Notes under the pieces: model-generated
The model's input: only the letters and a program-made list of their open reading frames with translations
What the model was told of the DNA's origin: nothing
Databases searched by the model: none
Shown here: positions 1 through 8,096 of the stretch, piece by piece
How positions within the stretch are numbered: the stretch's first letter is position 1
Layout: the number at the start of each line of letters is the position of its first letter
Program-made: the position numbers and the translations under genes
Origin: JBOFFC01 sp051648405
GTDB taxonomy: Bacteria > Planctomycetota > Planctomycetia > Pirellulales > Lacipirellulaceae
Direction of reading: 5' to 3'
Assembly: GCA_051648405.1 (NCBI GenBank)
Contig: JBOFFC010000051.1
Location: 1 to 22,598, forward strand
DNA length: 22,598 bases

Positions 1-225
1 CACACTGCGGGACAAGCCCGCAGTGGCACCCAAAGGCAACGCAGCGTTGCCGCAGTCAGCCACCGCAGTTACCGCCTCGGGCGACAGTTCGACGCGCGTG
101 ACGAGCGTAGCGTCGTCGAAGGCGCCGTAGAGCCGGTCGGCCTCGGCTTCGTCCGGCTCGCGGTCGAGCACCAACGTAGACTCGTGGGTTCTCGTGGTCG
201 GAGTATCCGTTGAGAGCCTCCGCAC
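1..225 (-). CDS. possible partial gene, unknown product, running off the left edge
   Basis: Seen: on the minus strand a frame without stop codons runs from a GTG at 225 to the window edge (75 codons). It includes acidic, plausible coding sequence around residues 18-45 (for example ADRLYGAFDDATLVTR). The last part, below about position 60, is made of two palindromes and reads as low-complexity Ala/Gly/Leu. Alternative starts in the same frame are TTG at 174 and GTG at 171. I do not recognise the family with confidence. Inference: this may be the 5' part of a small gene whose 3' part was replaced or invaded by an intergenic palindromic element. It could also be a chance open frame, since GC-rich DNA keeps many frames open. 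The rest lies outside the window. Confidence 0.28.
   Translation of the reverse strand, partial: MRRLSTDTPTTRTHESTLVLDREPDEAEADRLYGAFDDATLVTRVELSPEAVTAVADCGNAALPLGATAGLSRSV
3..51. repeat. two adjacent palindromes, REP-like intergenic element
   Basis: Seen: arms at 3-11 and 17-25 (CACTGCGGG / CCCGCAGTG) form a perfect 9-bp stem with a 5-nt loop. Ten bases on, arms at 35-41 and 45-51 (GGCAACG / CGTTGCC) form a 7-bp stem with a 3-nt loop. Neither is followed by a T-run on either strand, so they are poor candidates for intrinsic terminators. Inference: their form fits the dispersed palindromic repeats common between genes in planctomycete genomes. Only a genome-wide count could confirm that. Confidence 0.5.
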
Positions 226-360
226 CCGTCCCCCTGCGCCGGTTTTCCCGCCCGTGACGCCCCGTCCGGCCCCCCCTCCCGCGTGGCGGAGCGGCCCCCC
301 GCGAGCTACGCTTTCCGGTCAGTCTGTTCCCCGACCCTCCCGACCGGCCCTCGCCCCGAC
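226..360. other. GC-rich stretch upstream of the membrane-protein gene
   Basis: No clear gene, promoter or hairpin is visible. The plus-strand frame stays open back to a GTG at 283. The extra 26 residues this would add are Pro/Arg/Ser-rich and lack the character of the downstream protein, so this stretch is treated as untranslated. It lies between two divergent reading directions if the leftmost fragment is a real gene. Confidence 0.4.
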
Positions 361-1134
361 GTGACTCCCTCCACCGACTTCGACGCCCCCACGCTGCGGG
401 CCGCCAACAACCCGAAGTTCTACGCCCGCTTCAAGTGGCTCGGGCTGGCCGCCTTCGGCTGGATGCTGTGGTGCCTGTACGACGGATTCGTCGGCTACCC
501 CCAGCAACGCGAACGGGCCGAGAAGTACCTCGAGCTCTTGCAGGAGGAGTGGGAGGGGGTCGCCACCGAGAACGGGTGGTCCGAGTCCGGCAAGTCGCCG
601 CTCGAGTGGGCCGCGATCGCGAAGAAGAACGGCTGGACCCCGTCGAAGATCAAGAAGGTGGCGCCCGCCGAGTGGACGGAGCTCGCCAAGTCGAACAAGT
701 GGCCGGTCGAGAAGCCGGGCGCGCCGAAGAGCGACGGCGACGTCCTCTCGCAGTTTGTGATGGCGGGGATCTCGGCGCTGGCCGGCGCCTGGATGGTCGG
801 CACGGTGGTCCGGACCAACAGCCGCTGGATCGAGGCCGGCCCCACCGGCGTCACGTCGAGTTGGGGCGAGACCGTGCCGTTTGAACGGGTGACGTCGATC
901 GACAAGCGGCAATGGACCGACAAGGGGATCGCCCGCGTCTACTACGACGAGAACGGCACGCAGCGGAAGTTCGTCATCGACGACTACAAGTTCGACCGCT
1001 ACGCGACCGACGAGATCCTGCGTCGTGTCGAGGAGAACGCCGGCGCCGACAAGATCACGAACGGCGCCCCGATGCCGCCGCGCGGCGAAACGGTCGAGGG
1101 GCAGGGGGCCGAGGGATTGGCGGCGGTCGATTAG
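361..1134 (+). CDS. two-helix membrane protein with EW/NxW repeats, unknown function
   Basis: Seen: about 257 residues. A hydrophobic helix at about 25-46 and a second at about 131-152 flank a charged segment with three spaced copies of a pattern: EWEGVATENGW, EWAAIAKKNGW and EWTELAKSNKW, about 19 and 22 residues apart. The C-terminal 100 residues look like a small soluble domain. Alternating beta-like stretches (RWIEAGPTGVTSSWG, ARVYYDENG) precede an acidic/basic helix, which recalls a PH-like fold, but this is only an impression. Start: GTG at 361 is preferred because the sequence becomes protein-like there. GTG at 283 is possible; neither has a strong ribosome binding site. The stop overlaps the stop of tsaE by 4 bp in convergent orientation. 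The protein is probably in the inner membrane; its function is unknown. Confidence 0.75.
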   Translation: MTPSTDFDAPTLRAANNPKFYARFKWLGLAAFGWMLWCLYDGFVGYPQQRERAEKYLELLQEEWEGVATENGWSESGKSPLEWAAIAKKNGWTPSKIKKVAPAEWTELAKSNKWPVEKPGAPKSDGDVLSQFVMAGISALAGAWMVGTVVRTNSRWIEAGPTGVTSSWGETVPFERVTSIDKRQWTDKGIARVYYDENGTQRKFVIDDYKFDRYATDEILRRVEENAGADKITNGAPMPPRGETVEGQGAEGLAAVD

Positions 1135-1568
1135 TGCGGCGACTCGATCGTCGCAAGACGACGCACGCCGTCGTCCCGCGGCTCGAGGCGGACCGTGATC
1201 GTCCTCGGCGGGAGCCGCTGGCCGTAGCGGTCCCCCCACTCGACGAGCGTCACGCCGAGGCCTTCGAAGTACTCGTCGCAGCCGAGCTCGTCGAGCTCGT
1301 CCTCGTCGCGCAGGCGGTAGAAGTCGAAGTGGTAGACCGGCAGGCGCCCGGTGATGTACTCGTTGACGATCACGTACGTCGGACTCGTCACCTCTTCGAC
1401 GACCCCCAGCGTGGCCGCGATCGCCTGGGCGAGCCGTGTCTTGCCGGCCCCCAAGGGGCCCACGAGTGAGACGACGTCGCCGGGGCCGAGTCGCTCGGCG
1501 AGGAGCGCGCCCAGCAGCGCGGTCGCCCGCTCGTCGGCGAGGTCGAACGACTCGACGCGAGCGCTCAT
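1131..1568 (-). CDS. tsaE: tRNA threonylcarbamoyladenosine biosynthesis ATPase TsaE
   Basis: TsaE is the cytoplasmic ATPase that works with TsaB and TsaD to turn over the complex that transfers threonylcarbamoyl to A37 of ANN-decoding tRNAs. Seen: 145 residues, a normal family length. There is a Walker A loop GPLGAGKT at 37-44, the family segment SPTYVIVNEY at 62-71, HFDFYRL at 80-86 and VEWGDR at 109-114. Start: the ATG at 1568 overlaps the thiL stop as ATGA (1565-1568), which fixes it. The same frame is open further upstream, but those residues are Arg/Gly-rich shadow of thiL. The overlap implies translational coupling with thiL. The partner genes tsaB and tsaD are not in the window. Confidence 0.95.
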   Translation of the reverse strand: MSARVESFDLADERATALLGALLAERLGPGDVVSLVGPLGAGKTRLAQAIAATLGVVEEVTSPTYVIVNEYITGRLPVYHFDFYRLRDEDELDELGCDEYFEGLGVTLVEWGDRYGQRLPPRTITVRLEPRDDGVRRLATIESPH

Positions 1569-2488
1569 CGGTGCTCGTACCCCCGCGGCTCGAGCGGCGC
1601 TAGGCCCTCGGCCGTGCGGCGCCAGAGGCCCGGCTCGGCCACGACCACGCCGACCCGCGTGACGCCGCACTCGAAGGGCGCTTCGGCGAGCAGGCGTTCG
1701 CCCGACGCCGGATCGAGTGTGAACAGCAGCTCGAAGTCCTCGCCGTCGGCGAGGGCGTGATCGAGCGGGGCCTTCCCCGTTTCCCCTGCGCGCACTCGGG
1801 CGTCGCTATTAATCGGCACACGATCGAGGTCGAGCGCGATCCCCACGCCGCTCCCCCGGGCGATGCGGTGAGCGTCGATCGACAACCCGTCGGTAACGTC
1901 CATCATCGCCCGGACCCCGAACCGCTCGACGAGGACGCGTCCCTCGTCGAGCCGCGGCGTGAAGTCGAGGTGCTTGCCGAGGAGGCTCCCCCCCAGGGCG
2001 CCGGTGACGAGGACGTCGTCGCCCGGCTGGGCGGTAGATCGCAGCGCAGCGCCGCTCGACGGCGCCTCGCCGAGCGCCGTGACCGAGACCACCAGCGGCC
2101 CGGGGCCGACGTTCGTGTCGCCACCGACCAAGGGGCATCCGAAGCGCTCGGCGAGCGGCAGCATCCCCTCGACGAGCCGCCGCGCGAGCTCGTCCGACGA
2201 GACGCCGCACGCCCCGCCGCGGGGGAGCGCCAGGCTCAGCACCGCGCCGCAAGCCCTCGCGCCCATCGCCGCCAGGTCGCTCAGGTTTACCGCGAGCGCT
2301 TTACGCCCGATCCGCTCGGGAGAGTGCTCGGCCGAGACGAAGTGAACGCCGTCGATCAGCAGGTCGCTGGTCACAACGAGCGGCCCGCTCGTCGGCGCGA
2401 GCAGGGCGGCGTCGTCGCCGATCCCCAGCAGCACGCCCGGCGGCACGGGGACGCGCGTCCGCAGCCAATCGACGAACGAGAGCTCCAT
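1565..2488 (-). CDS. thiL: thiamine-monophosphate kinase ThiL
   Basis: ThiL phosphorylates thiamine monophosphate with ATP to thiamine diphosphate, the last step of cofactor synthesis in the cytoplasm. Seen: 307 residues, normal length. It has the N-terminal metal/nucleotide motif GIGDDAA at 22-28, SDLLIDGVHF at 41-50, AVNLSDLAAMGA at 66-77, VGGDTN at 121-126 and a later MMDVTDGLSID segment. These are the acidic motifs of the ThiL/PurM-type fold. It starts at an ATG (2488), 82 bp below the protease gene, and its stop overlaps the tsaE start. No thi riboswitch is visible upstream, and thiamine control of such an operon would be unexpected given its neighbours. Confidence 0.96.
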   Translation of the reverse strand: MELSFVDWLRTRVPVPPGVLLGIGDDAALLAPTSGPLVVTSDLLIDGVHFVSAEHSPERIGRKALAVNLSDLAAMGARACGAVLSLALPRGGACGVSSDELARRLVEGMLPLAERFGCPLVGGDTNVGPGPLVVSVTALGEAPSSGAALRSTAQPGDDVLVTGALGGSLLGKHLDFTPRLDEGRVLVERFGVRAMMDVTDGLSIDAHRIARGSGVGIALDLDRVPINSDARVRAGETGKAPLDHALADGEDFELLFTLDPASGERLLAEAPFECGVTRVGVVVAEPGLWRRTAEGLAPLEPRGYEHR

Positions 2489-2570
2489 CGCGACGACACG
2501 TGGACCGAAGGGCGGGTGCGAACCCTCATCACCCTACTCCGCCAACACGGCCGCCGGCTCGCCTTGCCGC

Positions 2571-3974
2571 TCAACGGCGGACCGTCGCGCCGGGCGCAGC
2601 GGCGACGGCCATCTCGCCGTAGAGCGTCTCGTCGCCGCGGAGGATGTAGAACTTCACGGCATCCATCGTCGCCAACTGGCGGTTGTTGACGATGTAGCGG
2701 ATGTCCTCGGCCGAGGCCGTTTCCCAGCGGTGCATGCCGACCAGCACGTCGCCGGGGCGGATCCCCTTGGCCGCCGCGGGGCCGTCGGGGCGGACGTCGA
2801 CGACGCGCATCCCGCCGCGGTACCGCGCGGCCGCCTGGGCGAGGGTCTCGGCCGGCTCGGGGGCCAGCTCGAGCCCGAGCACTTCCCACGCCCGTTGGTC
2901 GCGGCGACCAGCAGGCGACGCGGCCAACGGCTCGCGCTCGAGCGGCGTGACTCCCGGCGCCGGGGCGCCGCGACGAACCGTCGCGAGCACCAGGTCGAGC
3001 CGTTCGGCGCCGCGGCGGACCGACAGGCTCACCGGCTCGCCCGAGGGCTTGCCGAGCAGCGCCCGCTCGACGTCGAGCGGGCGTTCGAGGCGCGTGTCGC
3101 CGAGTCGCTCCAGGACGTCACCGGCGCGGAGGCCGCTCTTGGCCGCCGGGCTCCCCGCCGCGACGCGGTTCACGATTAAGCTGTCGTGCGCGGCGGTCGA
3201 GGTCGCTTGGATGCCGTGCCATTTGTTCTCAAGCCGCTCGACGCTCATCAGGCTGGCGGCGATGTCGATCGCGCTATCGACCGGGATCGCGAAGCCGATC
3301 CCCTGCGCCCCGGCCCGAACGGCGACGTTCACGCCGATCATCCGCCCCTCGATGTTCAGCAGCGGTCCCCCCGAGTTGCCGGGGTTGATGCTGGCGTCGG
3401 TCTGGATCAGGTCGTCGTAAGCCTGCGTGTCGCTCACCTGCACGTCGCGGTGCAGGGCCGAGATGATGCCGCGGGTGACCGTGTGCTCGTACCCGTAGGC
3501 GTTCCCCACGGCGATCACGCTCTCGCCGGTCATCAGGTCGTCGCTCGACCCCAGCGGGATCACGGGGAGCGACCGGCCGACCTCGATCTTGATCACGGCG
3601 AGGTCGGTGCCGCGGTCGAAGGCGACGATGCGGGCAACGTCGGCGGCGCCGCCGTCGAGCGTCACGCGGATCTGGCGCACGCCGTCCACGACGTGGTGGT
3701 TGGTGAGGATGTACCCGCGCGGGTCGATCACCACGCCGGTCCCCATGCCGTTCACCTGCCGTGTGGCGCCGGGGGCGCCCGCGTCGGCGGCGACGGTCTT
3801 CTGCCCCTGGATGTTCACTACCGAAGGGCGGACCGATTGCACCGCGCGCACGATCGGTGAGAGCCGTGCCTCGCTCACTTCGGCATGCACGGCGCCGGGC
3901 AGCCCGAGGCAAAGCGCAGCAACGCCGAGGCCACGGCGCAAGGGGGCGAAACGCGACGGGCGGAGTTGCGTCAT
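2571..3974 (-). CDS. secreted HtrA/Do-type serine protease with two PDZ domains
   Basis: Likely a periplasmic quality-control protease. Seen: 467 residues. An N-terminal signal peptide (basic PSRFAPLRRG, then a hydrophobic run) has a probable cut after AVHA at about 31. The trypsin-like domain at about 40-235 has the full catalytic triad: His94 in TNHHV, Asp124 in GTDLAVI and Ser201 in NPGNSGGPL. Two PDZ domains follow. The first is around 245-335 (GSPAAKSGLRAGDVLERLG) and the second around 370-455 (GPAAAKGIRPGDVLVGM). Known: this DegP/DegQ layout cleaves unfolded envelope proteins, with PDZ domains sensing C-termini. It is the first gene of a probable operon with thiL and tsaE, an unrelated set. 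Which Do subfamily it belongs to cannot be settled by eye. Confidence 0.95.
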   Translation of the reverse strand: MTQLRPSRFAPLRRGLGVAALCLGLPGAVHAEVSEARLSPIVRAVQSVRPSVVNIQGQKTVAADAGAPGATRQVNGMGTGVVIDPRGYILTNHHVVDGVRQIRVTLDGGAADVARIVAFDRGTDLAVIKIEVGRSLPVIPLGSSDDLMTGESVIAVGNAYGYEHTVTRGIISALHRDVQVSDTQAYDDLIQTDASINPGNSGGPLLNIEGRMIGVNVAVRAGAQGIGFAIPVDSAIDIAASLMSVERLENKWHGIQATSTAAHDSLIVNRVAAGSPAAKSGLRAGDVLERLGDTRLERPLDVERALLGKPSGEPVSLSVRRGAERLDLVLATVRRGAPAPGVTPLEREPLAASPAGRRDQRAWEVLGLELAPEPAETLAQAAARYRGGMRVVDVRPDGPAAAKGIRPGDVLVGMHRWETASAEDIRYIVNNRQLATMDAVKFYILRGDETLYGEMAVAAAPGATVRR

Positions 3975-4157
3975 CGGGCGGCGTCGAGGCGGGCGGGAGC
4001 GATCCGGCGGCGCTGTGGGGCGCCGCGGTGGCGTGCGACCGGACGCTCGATCAGAGCGTGGTCGGCTCGTGCCGAACGAAGTCGTCCGGCACGCCTAACG
4101 GATCGGCCCCCCTAAGTTCAGTCTCCAACCGCACATCCGGACGCCCGCACAGGCGCC

Positions 4158-4691
4158 CTAGCTTCCCATCGGCCCCGTCGGATCGCCAAAGAACTGCTCA
4201 CCCTGCGGCGCAAACGGCGGGCTGACCGGCACCGGGAAGAACCTCCCCGGCGGCCCGGCGCCGGCGGGGATCGTCCCCGGCCGGGTCGTCCCGTTGATCC
4301 ATCCCGGCACGCGGACCCAGCTCCGCAGGCGGGCGCCGACGTTGCGAATCGGCTGGCGGCCGCCGAGGCCGAGGCCGAGGCCGAGCCCGCAGCCCGCAGG
4401 GCGGCACGACTCGTCGCTGACCACTTCACCGCACGGGAACTCGTCTTCGTGCGAAGCTTGCTCGACAGGATCGCCGGCAGTGCCACTAGCGGAGTCGCTC
4501 GCCGGGTCGCCGACGCCATCGGCCTCGAGCGGCCACTCTCGTTCGAGGTACGAGAGCACGTCGTCGGTGACGGAGGGCTCGCGCTCCGCGAAACGGCCGC
4601 TCGCGGGGTGCACCACGCAGCCGGCGCTCACGACGGCGCACGCGGCGAGCGCCGCTAGCAGTCCGTCGCGGGTGCACGAGTGACGACGCAC
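4158..4691 (-). CDS. putative lipoprotein, unknown function
   Basis: Seen: 177 residues from a GTG at 4691, which has GGAG 7 nt upstream. The signal peptide MRRHSCTRDG plus a hydrophobic run ends in VVSAGC, with Cys25 as the probable lipid-modified residue. After it come an acidic linker (about 35-85), a Gly-Leu run (GLGLGLGLGG) and a Pro/Gly/Phe-rich tail. I recognise no domain. The frame is open upstream to an ATG at 4892, but that extension is Arg/Cys-rich and unlike a protein. The lipobox is not ideal because Ser, not Leu, is at -3. Export and membrane anchoring are therefore likely but not certain. The gene lies 151 bp downstream of polX on the same strand. Confidence 0.65.
   Translation of the reverse strand: MRRHSCTRDGLLAALAACAVVSAGCVVHPASGRFAEREPSVTDDVLSYLEREWPLEADGVGDPASDSASGTAGDPVEQASHEDEFPCGEVVSDESCRPAGCGLGLGLGLGGRQPIRNVGARLRSWVRVPGWINGTTRPGTIPAGAGPPGRFFPVPVSPPFAPQGEQFFGDPTGPMGS
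4362..4385. repeat. hexanucleotide repeat, four perfect copies of GCCGAG
   Basis: Seen: four exact head-to-tail copies of a 6-bp unit inside the lipoprotein gene, encoding alternating Leu and Gly on the minus strand. Because the unit is a multiple of three, slippage would change the length of the Gly-Leu run without breaking the frame. Confidence 0.85.
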
Positions 4692-4842
4692 GCCGAGTCT
4701 CCGAGTCGTTCGTTGCCCCGCGCAGCGCGAAGCCTCTCGACTCGTATCGGCCCGGCACAACCCGCGCCTTCGGCAAAACCTGCGCAGCTTACGCGGGCGA
4801 TAGCGTGGTAGGCCCCGGGTCACTGACCCGCTGCGAATCGGA

Positions 4843-6630
4843 CTACACCCCGCGGCGCACCGCGGCCAGCAGCCGCTCGAGCGGCCAGGCATTCGCCACG
4901 TCGTCTGCGGTGAGCCCGGCCCGTCGAGCCTGCAGGATGCCGTACCTCAGCACCCCCAGCCCCTCGACGCTGTGCGCGTCGCTGTTGACCACCAGGGGCA
5001 CGCCGCGGGCCTTGGCCGCGGCGCAGGCCACGTCGTCGAGGTCTAGCCGCATCGGGTTGGCGTTCAACTCGAGCAGCTTGCCGTGCTCGGCGGCGGCGCC
5101 GATTAGCTCGTCGAGGTCGACGTCGTAAGGAGCGCGTTTTCCCAACAACCGACCGGTCGGGTGGGCGACCATCGAAACCCACGGGTTGGCAACCGCCCCC
5201 AGCAGGCGCTCCATGATCCGCGCGCGGGGTTGCTGCTGGCCGTAGTGCAGGCTGGCGATCACCCAGTCGGCTTCGGCGAGGACGTCGTCGTCGAGGTCCA
5301 TCCCCCCCGCTTCGAGGATGTCGCACTCGATCCCCTTGAGCACCCGCAGCGGGCGCCCCCCGTCGGCCGCCAGCAGCTCGTTGAGGCGATCGACCTCGGC
5401 CCATTGCTCGCGCAGGCGCGACGCGTCGAGCCCGCGGGCCATCGTCACGCGCTTCGAGTGGTCGGTGATCGCGATGTAGTCGAGGCCCCGGCCCCGCGCG
5501 GCGGCCGCCATCTGCGGCAGCGTCGCCCCCCCGTCGGTCGCGGTCGTGTGCATGTGCAGGTCGCCGCGCAGGTCGGCGAGCTCCAGCAGCTTGGGGAGCG
5601 CACCGGCGCCCGCCGCAGCGAACTCGCGCCGCGCCTCGCGCAGCTCCGGCGGGAAGAGGGGGAGTCCGAGGGCCCCGTAGACGCCTTCCTCGCTCGCCCC
5701 CGCGACGCGTTCGTCGGCGCCATCGGACGTGACGCGGTAGACGCCCCACTCGTTGACCTTCAGGCCGAGCCCCTTGGCGCGGCCGCGGACCTCGACGTTG
5801 TGCTCCTTCGAGCCCGTGAAGTACTGCAGCGCCGCACCGAACGACGCGCTCGGGACGGCGCGGAGATCGACTTGGATGCTGTGGCGGCCGTCCCCTCGCC
5901 GCAGGCGGACCGACATCTTGGTGTCGCCGCGGGCGATGACCTGTTCGACCCCCTCCAGGAGCGCGAAGTGGTCCATCACGGCGGCGACGGCGGCCGGGTC
6001 CTGCGTCGGGCCGATGTCGACGACAAAGTCGAGGTCCCCGACCGTCTCCTTGCCGCGCCGGTAGCTGCCGGCCGCCTCGCGGCGCACGACCGCGGGGCAG
6101 GCGTCGAGGTGCTCAAGCAGCCCCCCGACAACGGTCTCGGCCTCGGCCCAGCGGACCCGCTCGTCGGCCGCAGCGGCCTGGGTGATCCCGGCCAGGATCG
6201 CCTCTTCGGTCTTCGCCCCAAAGCCCTTGAGGCCGCGCACGGCCTGCCCCTCGCACGCCGCTCGGAGCTGATCGAGCGACGCCACGCCGAGCTCCTTGTG
6301 GAGCGCCGCGGCCTTCTTGGGCCCCAGCCCGGGGACCTTCAGCAAGTCGAGCACCCCCTCGGGGACTTCGGCCAGCAGCCCTTCGAGGAACGCCAGTTTG
6401 CCCGTCGTGCAGAGCTCCGCGATCTTGTCGGCTAGGTCCTTGCCGATGGCGTCGAGCGCGGTCAGCGCCGCGGCGCCCCGTTCGCGGACGATCGCCGCCA
6501 GCGACTCGGTCGAGTCCTGCGCCCGCCGCGCGCCCCCCCGGTACGCGCGGACGCGGAACGGGTTGGCGTTCTGGAACTCGAGCAGGTCGGCCACCTGGTC
6601 GAGCGCCGCGGCGATCTCGCGGTTGGTCAT
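4843..6630 (-). CDS. polX: family X DNA polymerase / 3'-5' exonuclease (PolX) with PHP domain
   Basis: Bacterial PolX fills short gaps in DNA repair, and its PHP domain is a metal-dependent 3'-5' exonuclease. Seen: 595 residues, close to the usual 570-600. Helix-hairpin-helix motifs lie at about 97-110 (KVPGLGPKK) and 132-147 (RGLKGFGAK). The polymerase active site has Asp199 and Asp201 in GDLDFVV and Asp255 in IQVDLRA. The PHP domain from about 355 has the metal ligands His359 and His361 (DLHMHT), Asp366, His391 (ITDHS), Glu435 (GIECDI), His462 (ASLHYG), His490 (VAHPTGR), and Asp551 and His553 (NSDAHS). Both activities therefore look intact. It begins at the ATG at 6630, 69 bp below the DUF1559 gene, with only a weak ribosome binding site. 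Confidence 0.97.
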   Translation of the reverse strand: MTNREIAAALDQVADLLEFQNANPFRVRAYRGGARRAQDSTESLAAIVRERGAAALTALDAIGKDLADKIAELCTTGKLAFLEGLLAEVPEGVLDLLKVPGLGPKKAAALHKELGVASLDQLRAACEGQAVRGLKGFGAKTEEAILAGITQAAAADERVRWAEAETVVGGLLEHLDACPAVVRREAAGSYRRGKETVGDLDFVVDIGPTQDPAAVAAVMDHFALLEGVEQVIARGDTKMSVRLRRGDGRHSIQVDLRAVPSASFGAALQYFTGSKEHNVEVRGRAKGLGLKVNEWGVYRVTSDGADERVAGASEEGVYGALGLPLFPPELREARREFAAAGAGALPKLLELADLRGDLHMHTTATDGGATLPQMAAAARGRGLDYIAITDHSKRVTMARGLDASRLREQWAEVDRLNELLAADGGRPLRVLKGIECDILEAGGMDLDDDVLAEADWVIASLHYGQQQPRARIMERLLGAVANPWVSMVAHPTGRLLGKRAPYDVDLDELIGAAAEHGKLLELNANPMRLDLDDVACAAAKARGVPLVVNSDAHSVEGLGVLRYGILQARRAGLTADDVANAWPLERLLAAVRRGV

Positions 6631-6699
6631 GCCCTGAGTGTAGCGAGGGGCGACCGCCGAGGGACACTACGCGACGACCACCGATCGCCCGTGGGAAGC

Positions 6700-7803
6700 T
6701 CAGCGACGCTCGGCGCCGCCGTTGTCCCACACCTGGCTGGCGCGGCTGCCGAGGTCGGCGTACACCTGCTTATCGACGTCTTCGCTCAGCGAGTCGACGT
6801 GACCATCGACGTAGACGAACTGCACCGCGCCCGAGTGGAGGCTGCCGAACGACAGTTGGAGGGCTTGGCACTCTGGGTTCGACGCGCTGGAGCACTTCTC
6901 TTGGTTCTCGATCGGCGTGCCATGGAGGTTGAGCCCAACGGCGGTCGAGCCAAGGAACTCCGAGATATCGGACCAGCTCGATCCGCCCGTGCCAGCGCTG
7001 ATCGTGGTGTCGATGTCGTCGCTCCCGCCGTACCAGTGGTCAAGGCGATCCCCCAGGAGCGCCTCCTTCTGGTCGGCACGCATCCCCTGGGTCTCCGTAT
7101 CGTGGACCGCTTCGCCGATCATGAGGGTCTTCGACGTGCCGTCGGTGATCTTTTGCAACCCGATCTTGCCGATCTTAACGTCTTCCTCGTGGTGAATGCC
7201 CACCAGCACGCCGTCGGCCCCCTCCCAGTTTTGCGGGCCCTTCCGAACACGCATCCAGAACGAAGGGTCTTGCTGCTGCGCCAGGCCGCTCGCCACGCCG
7301 ATGTAGCTGCCGGGGACGCGGTTGTTCACCACCCAACCGTCGGCCGAAAGGTCCTTCTGGCCATCGACTAGGTCCGCCGTCGGGCAGCGGAACGTCTGGA
7401 TGACGGTAGTCACCAATAGCATGTTTTGGTAGGTCGGGCCAAGCGACTGAATCGACGTGTAGGGCGAAGGAGAGGCCCACTGGTAGTTGCCCCCCTTGTC
7501 CTCGCCAATCTTGAGCGACGCGAACAGTGACCCCTCTTCGAGGTACGGAAGGATGAATGCCGACCAGGCGCTCCCCTCGCCGAAGAACGCGCCTGGCGGG
7601 AGCGCCTTGCTGGTCCCCTCGTAGTTCAGGCAGGCGAGCCCCAACTGCTTGAGGTTGTTTTTGCACTGGTTGCGCCGCGCGGCCTCGCGCGCCGCCTGCA
7701 CCGCGGGGAGCAGCAGGGCGACGAGGATCCCGATGATCGCGATCACGACCAGCAGCTCGACCAGCGTAAACGCGCGGCTCTTCTTGGCAGTCTGCGGGAA
7801 CAT
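6700..7803 (-). CDS. DUF1559 prepilin-like protein with H-x9-DG motif
   Basis: DUF1559 proteins are a large, expanded planctomycete family with a type IV pilin/type II secretion-like N-terminus; their role is not established. Seen: 367 residues. The N-terminus has basic residues, then AFTLVELLVVIAIIGIL, with the conserved Glu16 at pilin position 5 and probable prepilin peptidase cleavage before Phe12 (Ala, not Gly, at -1). The family segment AREAARRNQCKNNLKQLGLA follows. Near the C-terminus is the family's H-x9-DG motif, with His323 and Asp333-Gly334 (HSGAVQFVYVDG). Start: the ATG at 7803 has AAGGAG 8 nt upstream. The longer in-frame extension to 7977 lacks coding character and would bury the pilin signal. 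Probably membrane-anchored and facing outward. Confidence 0.95.
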   Translation of the reverse strand: MFPQTAKKSRAFTLVELLVVIAIIGILVALLLPAVQAAREAARRNQCKNNLKQLGLACLNYEGTSKALPPGAFFGEGSAWSAFILPYLEEGSLFASLKIGEDKGGNYQWASPSPYTSIQSLGPTYQNMLLVTTVIQTFRCPTADLVDGQKDLSADGWVVNNRVPGSYIGVASGLAQQQDPSFWMRVRKGPQNWEGADGVLVGIHHEEDVKIGKIGLQKITDGTSKTLMIGEAVHDTETQGMRADQKEALLGDRLDHWYGGSDDIDTTISAGTGGSSWSDISEFLGSTAVGLNLHGTPIENQEKCSSASNPECQALQLSFGSLHSGAVQFVYVDGHVDSLSEDVDKQVYADLGSRASQVWDNGGAERR

Positions 7804-8096
7804 GGGGGACGCTCCTTGTCGGGGACCGAGGCCGGGCGGGGCGCCGGCTGGCTGGGCGGGGTGGCAGGGGAAGCCGCTTTTCGGGAGCTTTGCAGCGGCG
7901 GGGCGGAGCGTGCTCCGAACCGCCTGGCTGCGATTCTCCCGTCGTTGCCGCGCCGAGCGTGAGCACGCCCGGCGCACATCGCTTGCTCGAATTCGACAGG
8001 GCCGGCCAGCGGTTGGCCGGCCCTGTCGGTTGCGTAGACTCGACCGACTCGCCGCGGAACGTCCCGCTGCGAGGCCGGGTCAATGACCTCGGCGGA
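7804..8096. other. intergenic region between the fused PEP-CTERM gene and the DUF1559 gene
   Basis: About 290 bp holding the strong hairpin at 7994-8028 near its upstream end and the DUF1559 ribosome binding site (7812-7817) at its downstream end. A DUF1559 promoter is expected here, but I see no convincing -35/-10 pair on the minus strand. Confidence 0.5.
7994..8028 (-). terminator. 15-bp perfect hairpin downstream of the fused PEP-CTERM gene
   Basis: Seen: arms CGACAGGGCCGGCCA (7994-8008) and TGGCCGGCCCTGTCG (8014-8028) with a 5-nt loop, GCGGT on the plus strand. It begins 69 nt past the minus-strand stop at 8097. No T-run follows on the minus strand, so termination, 3'-end protection, or both are possible. 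Its position and strength suggest an mRNA 3' structure. Confidence 0.6.

Noticed and set aside
4816..4830. Palindrome CGGGTCA-C-TGACCCG below polX as a terminator
   Set aside because: The arms can only close as about 5 bp with a 5-nt loop and no T-run follows on the minus strand, so it is too weak to call.
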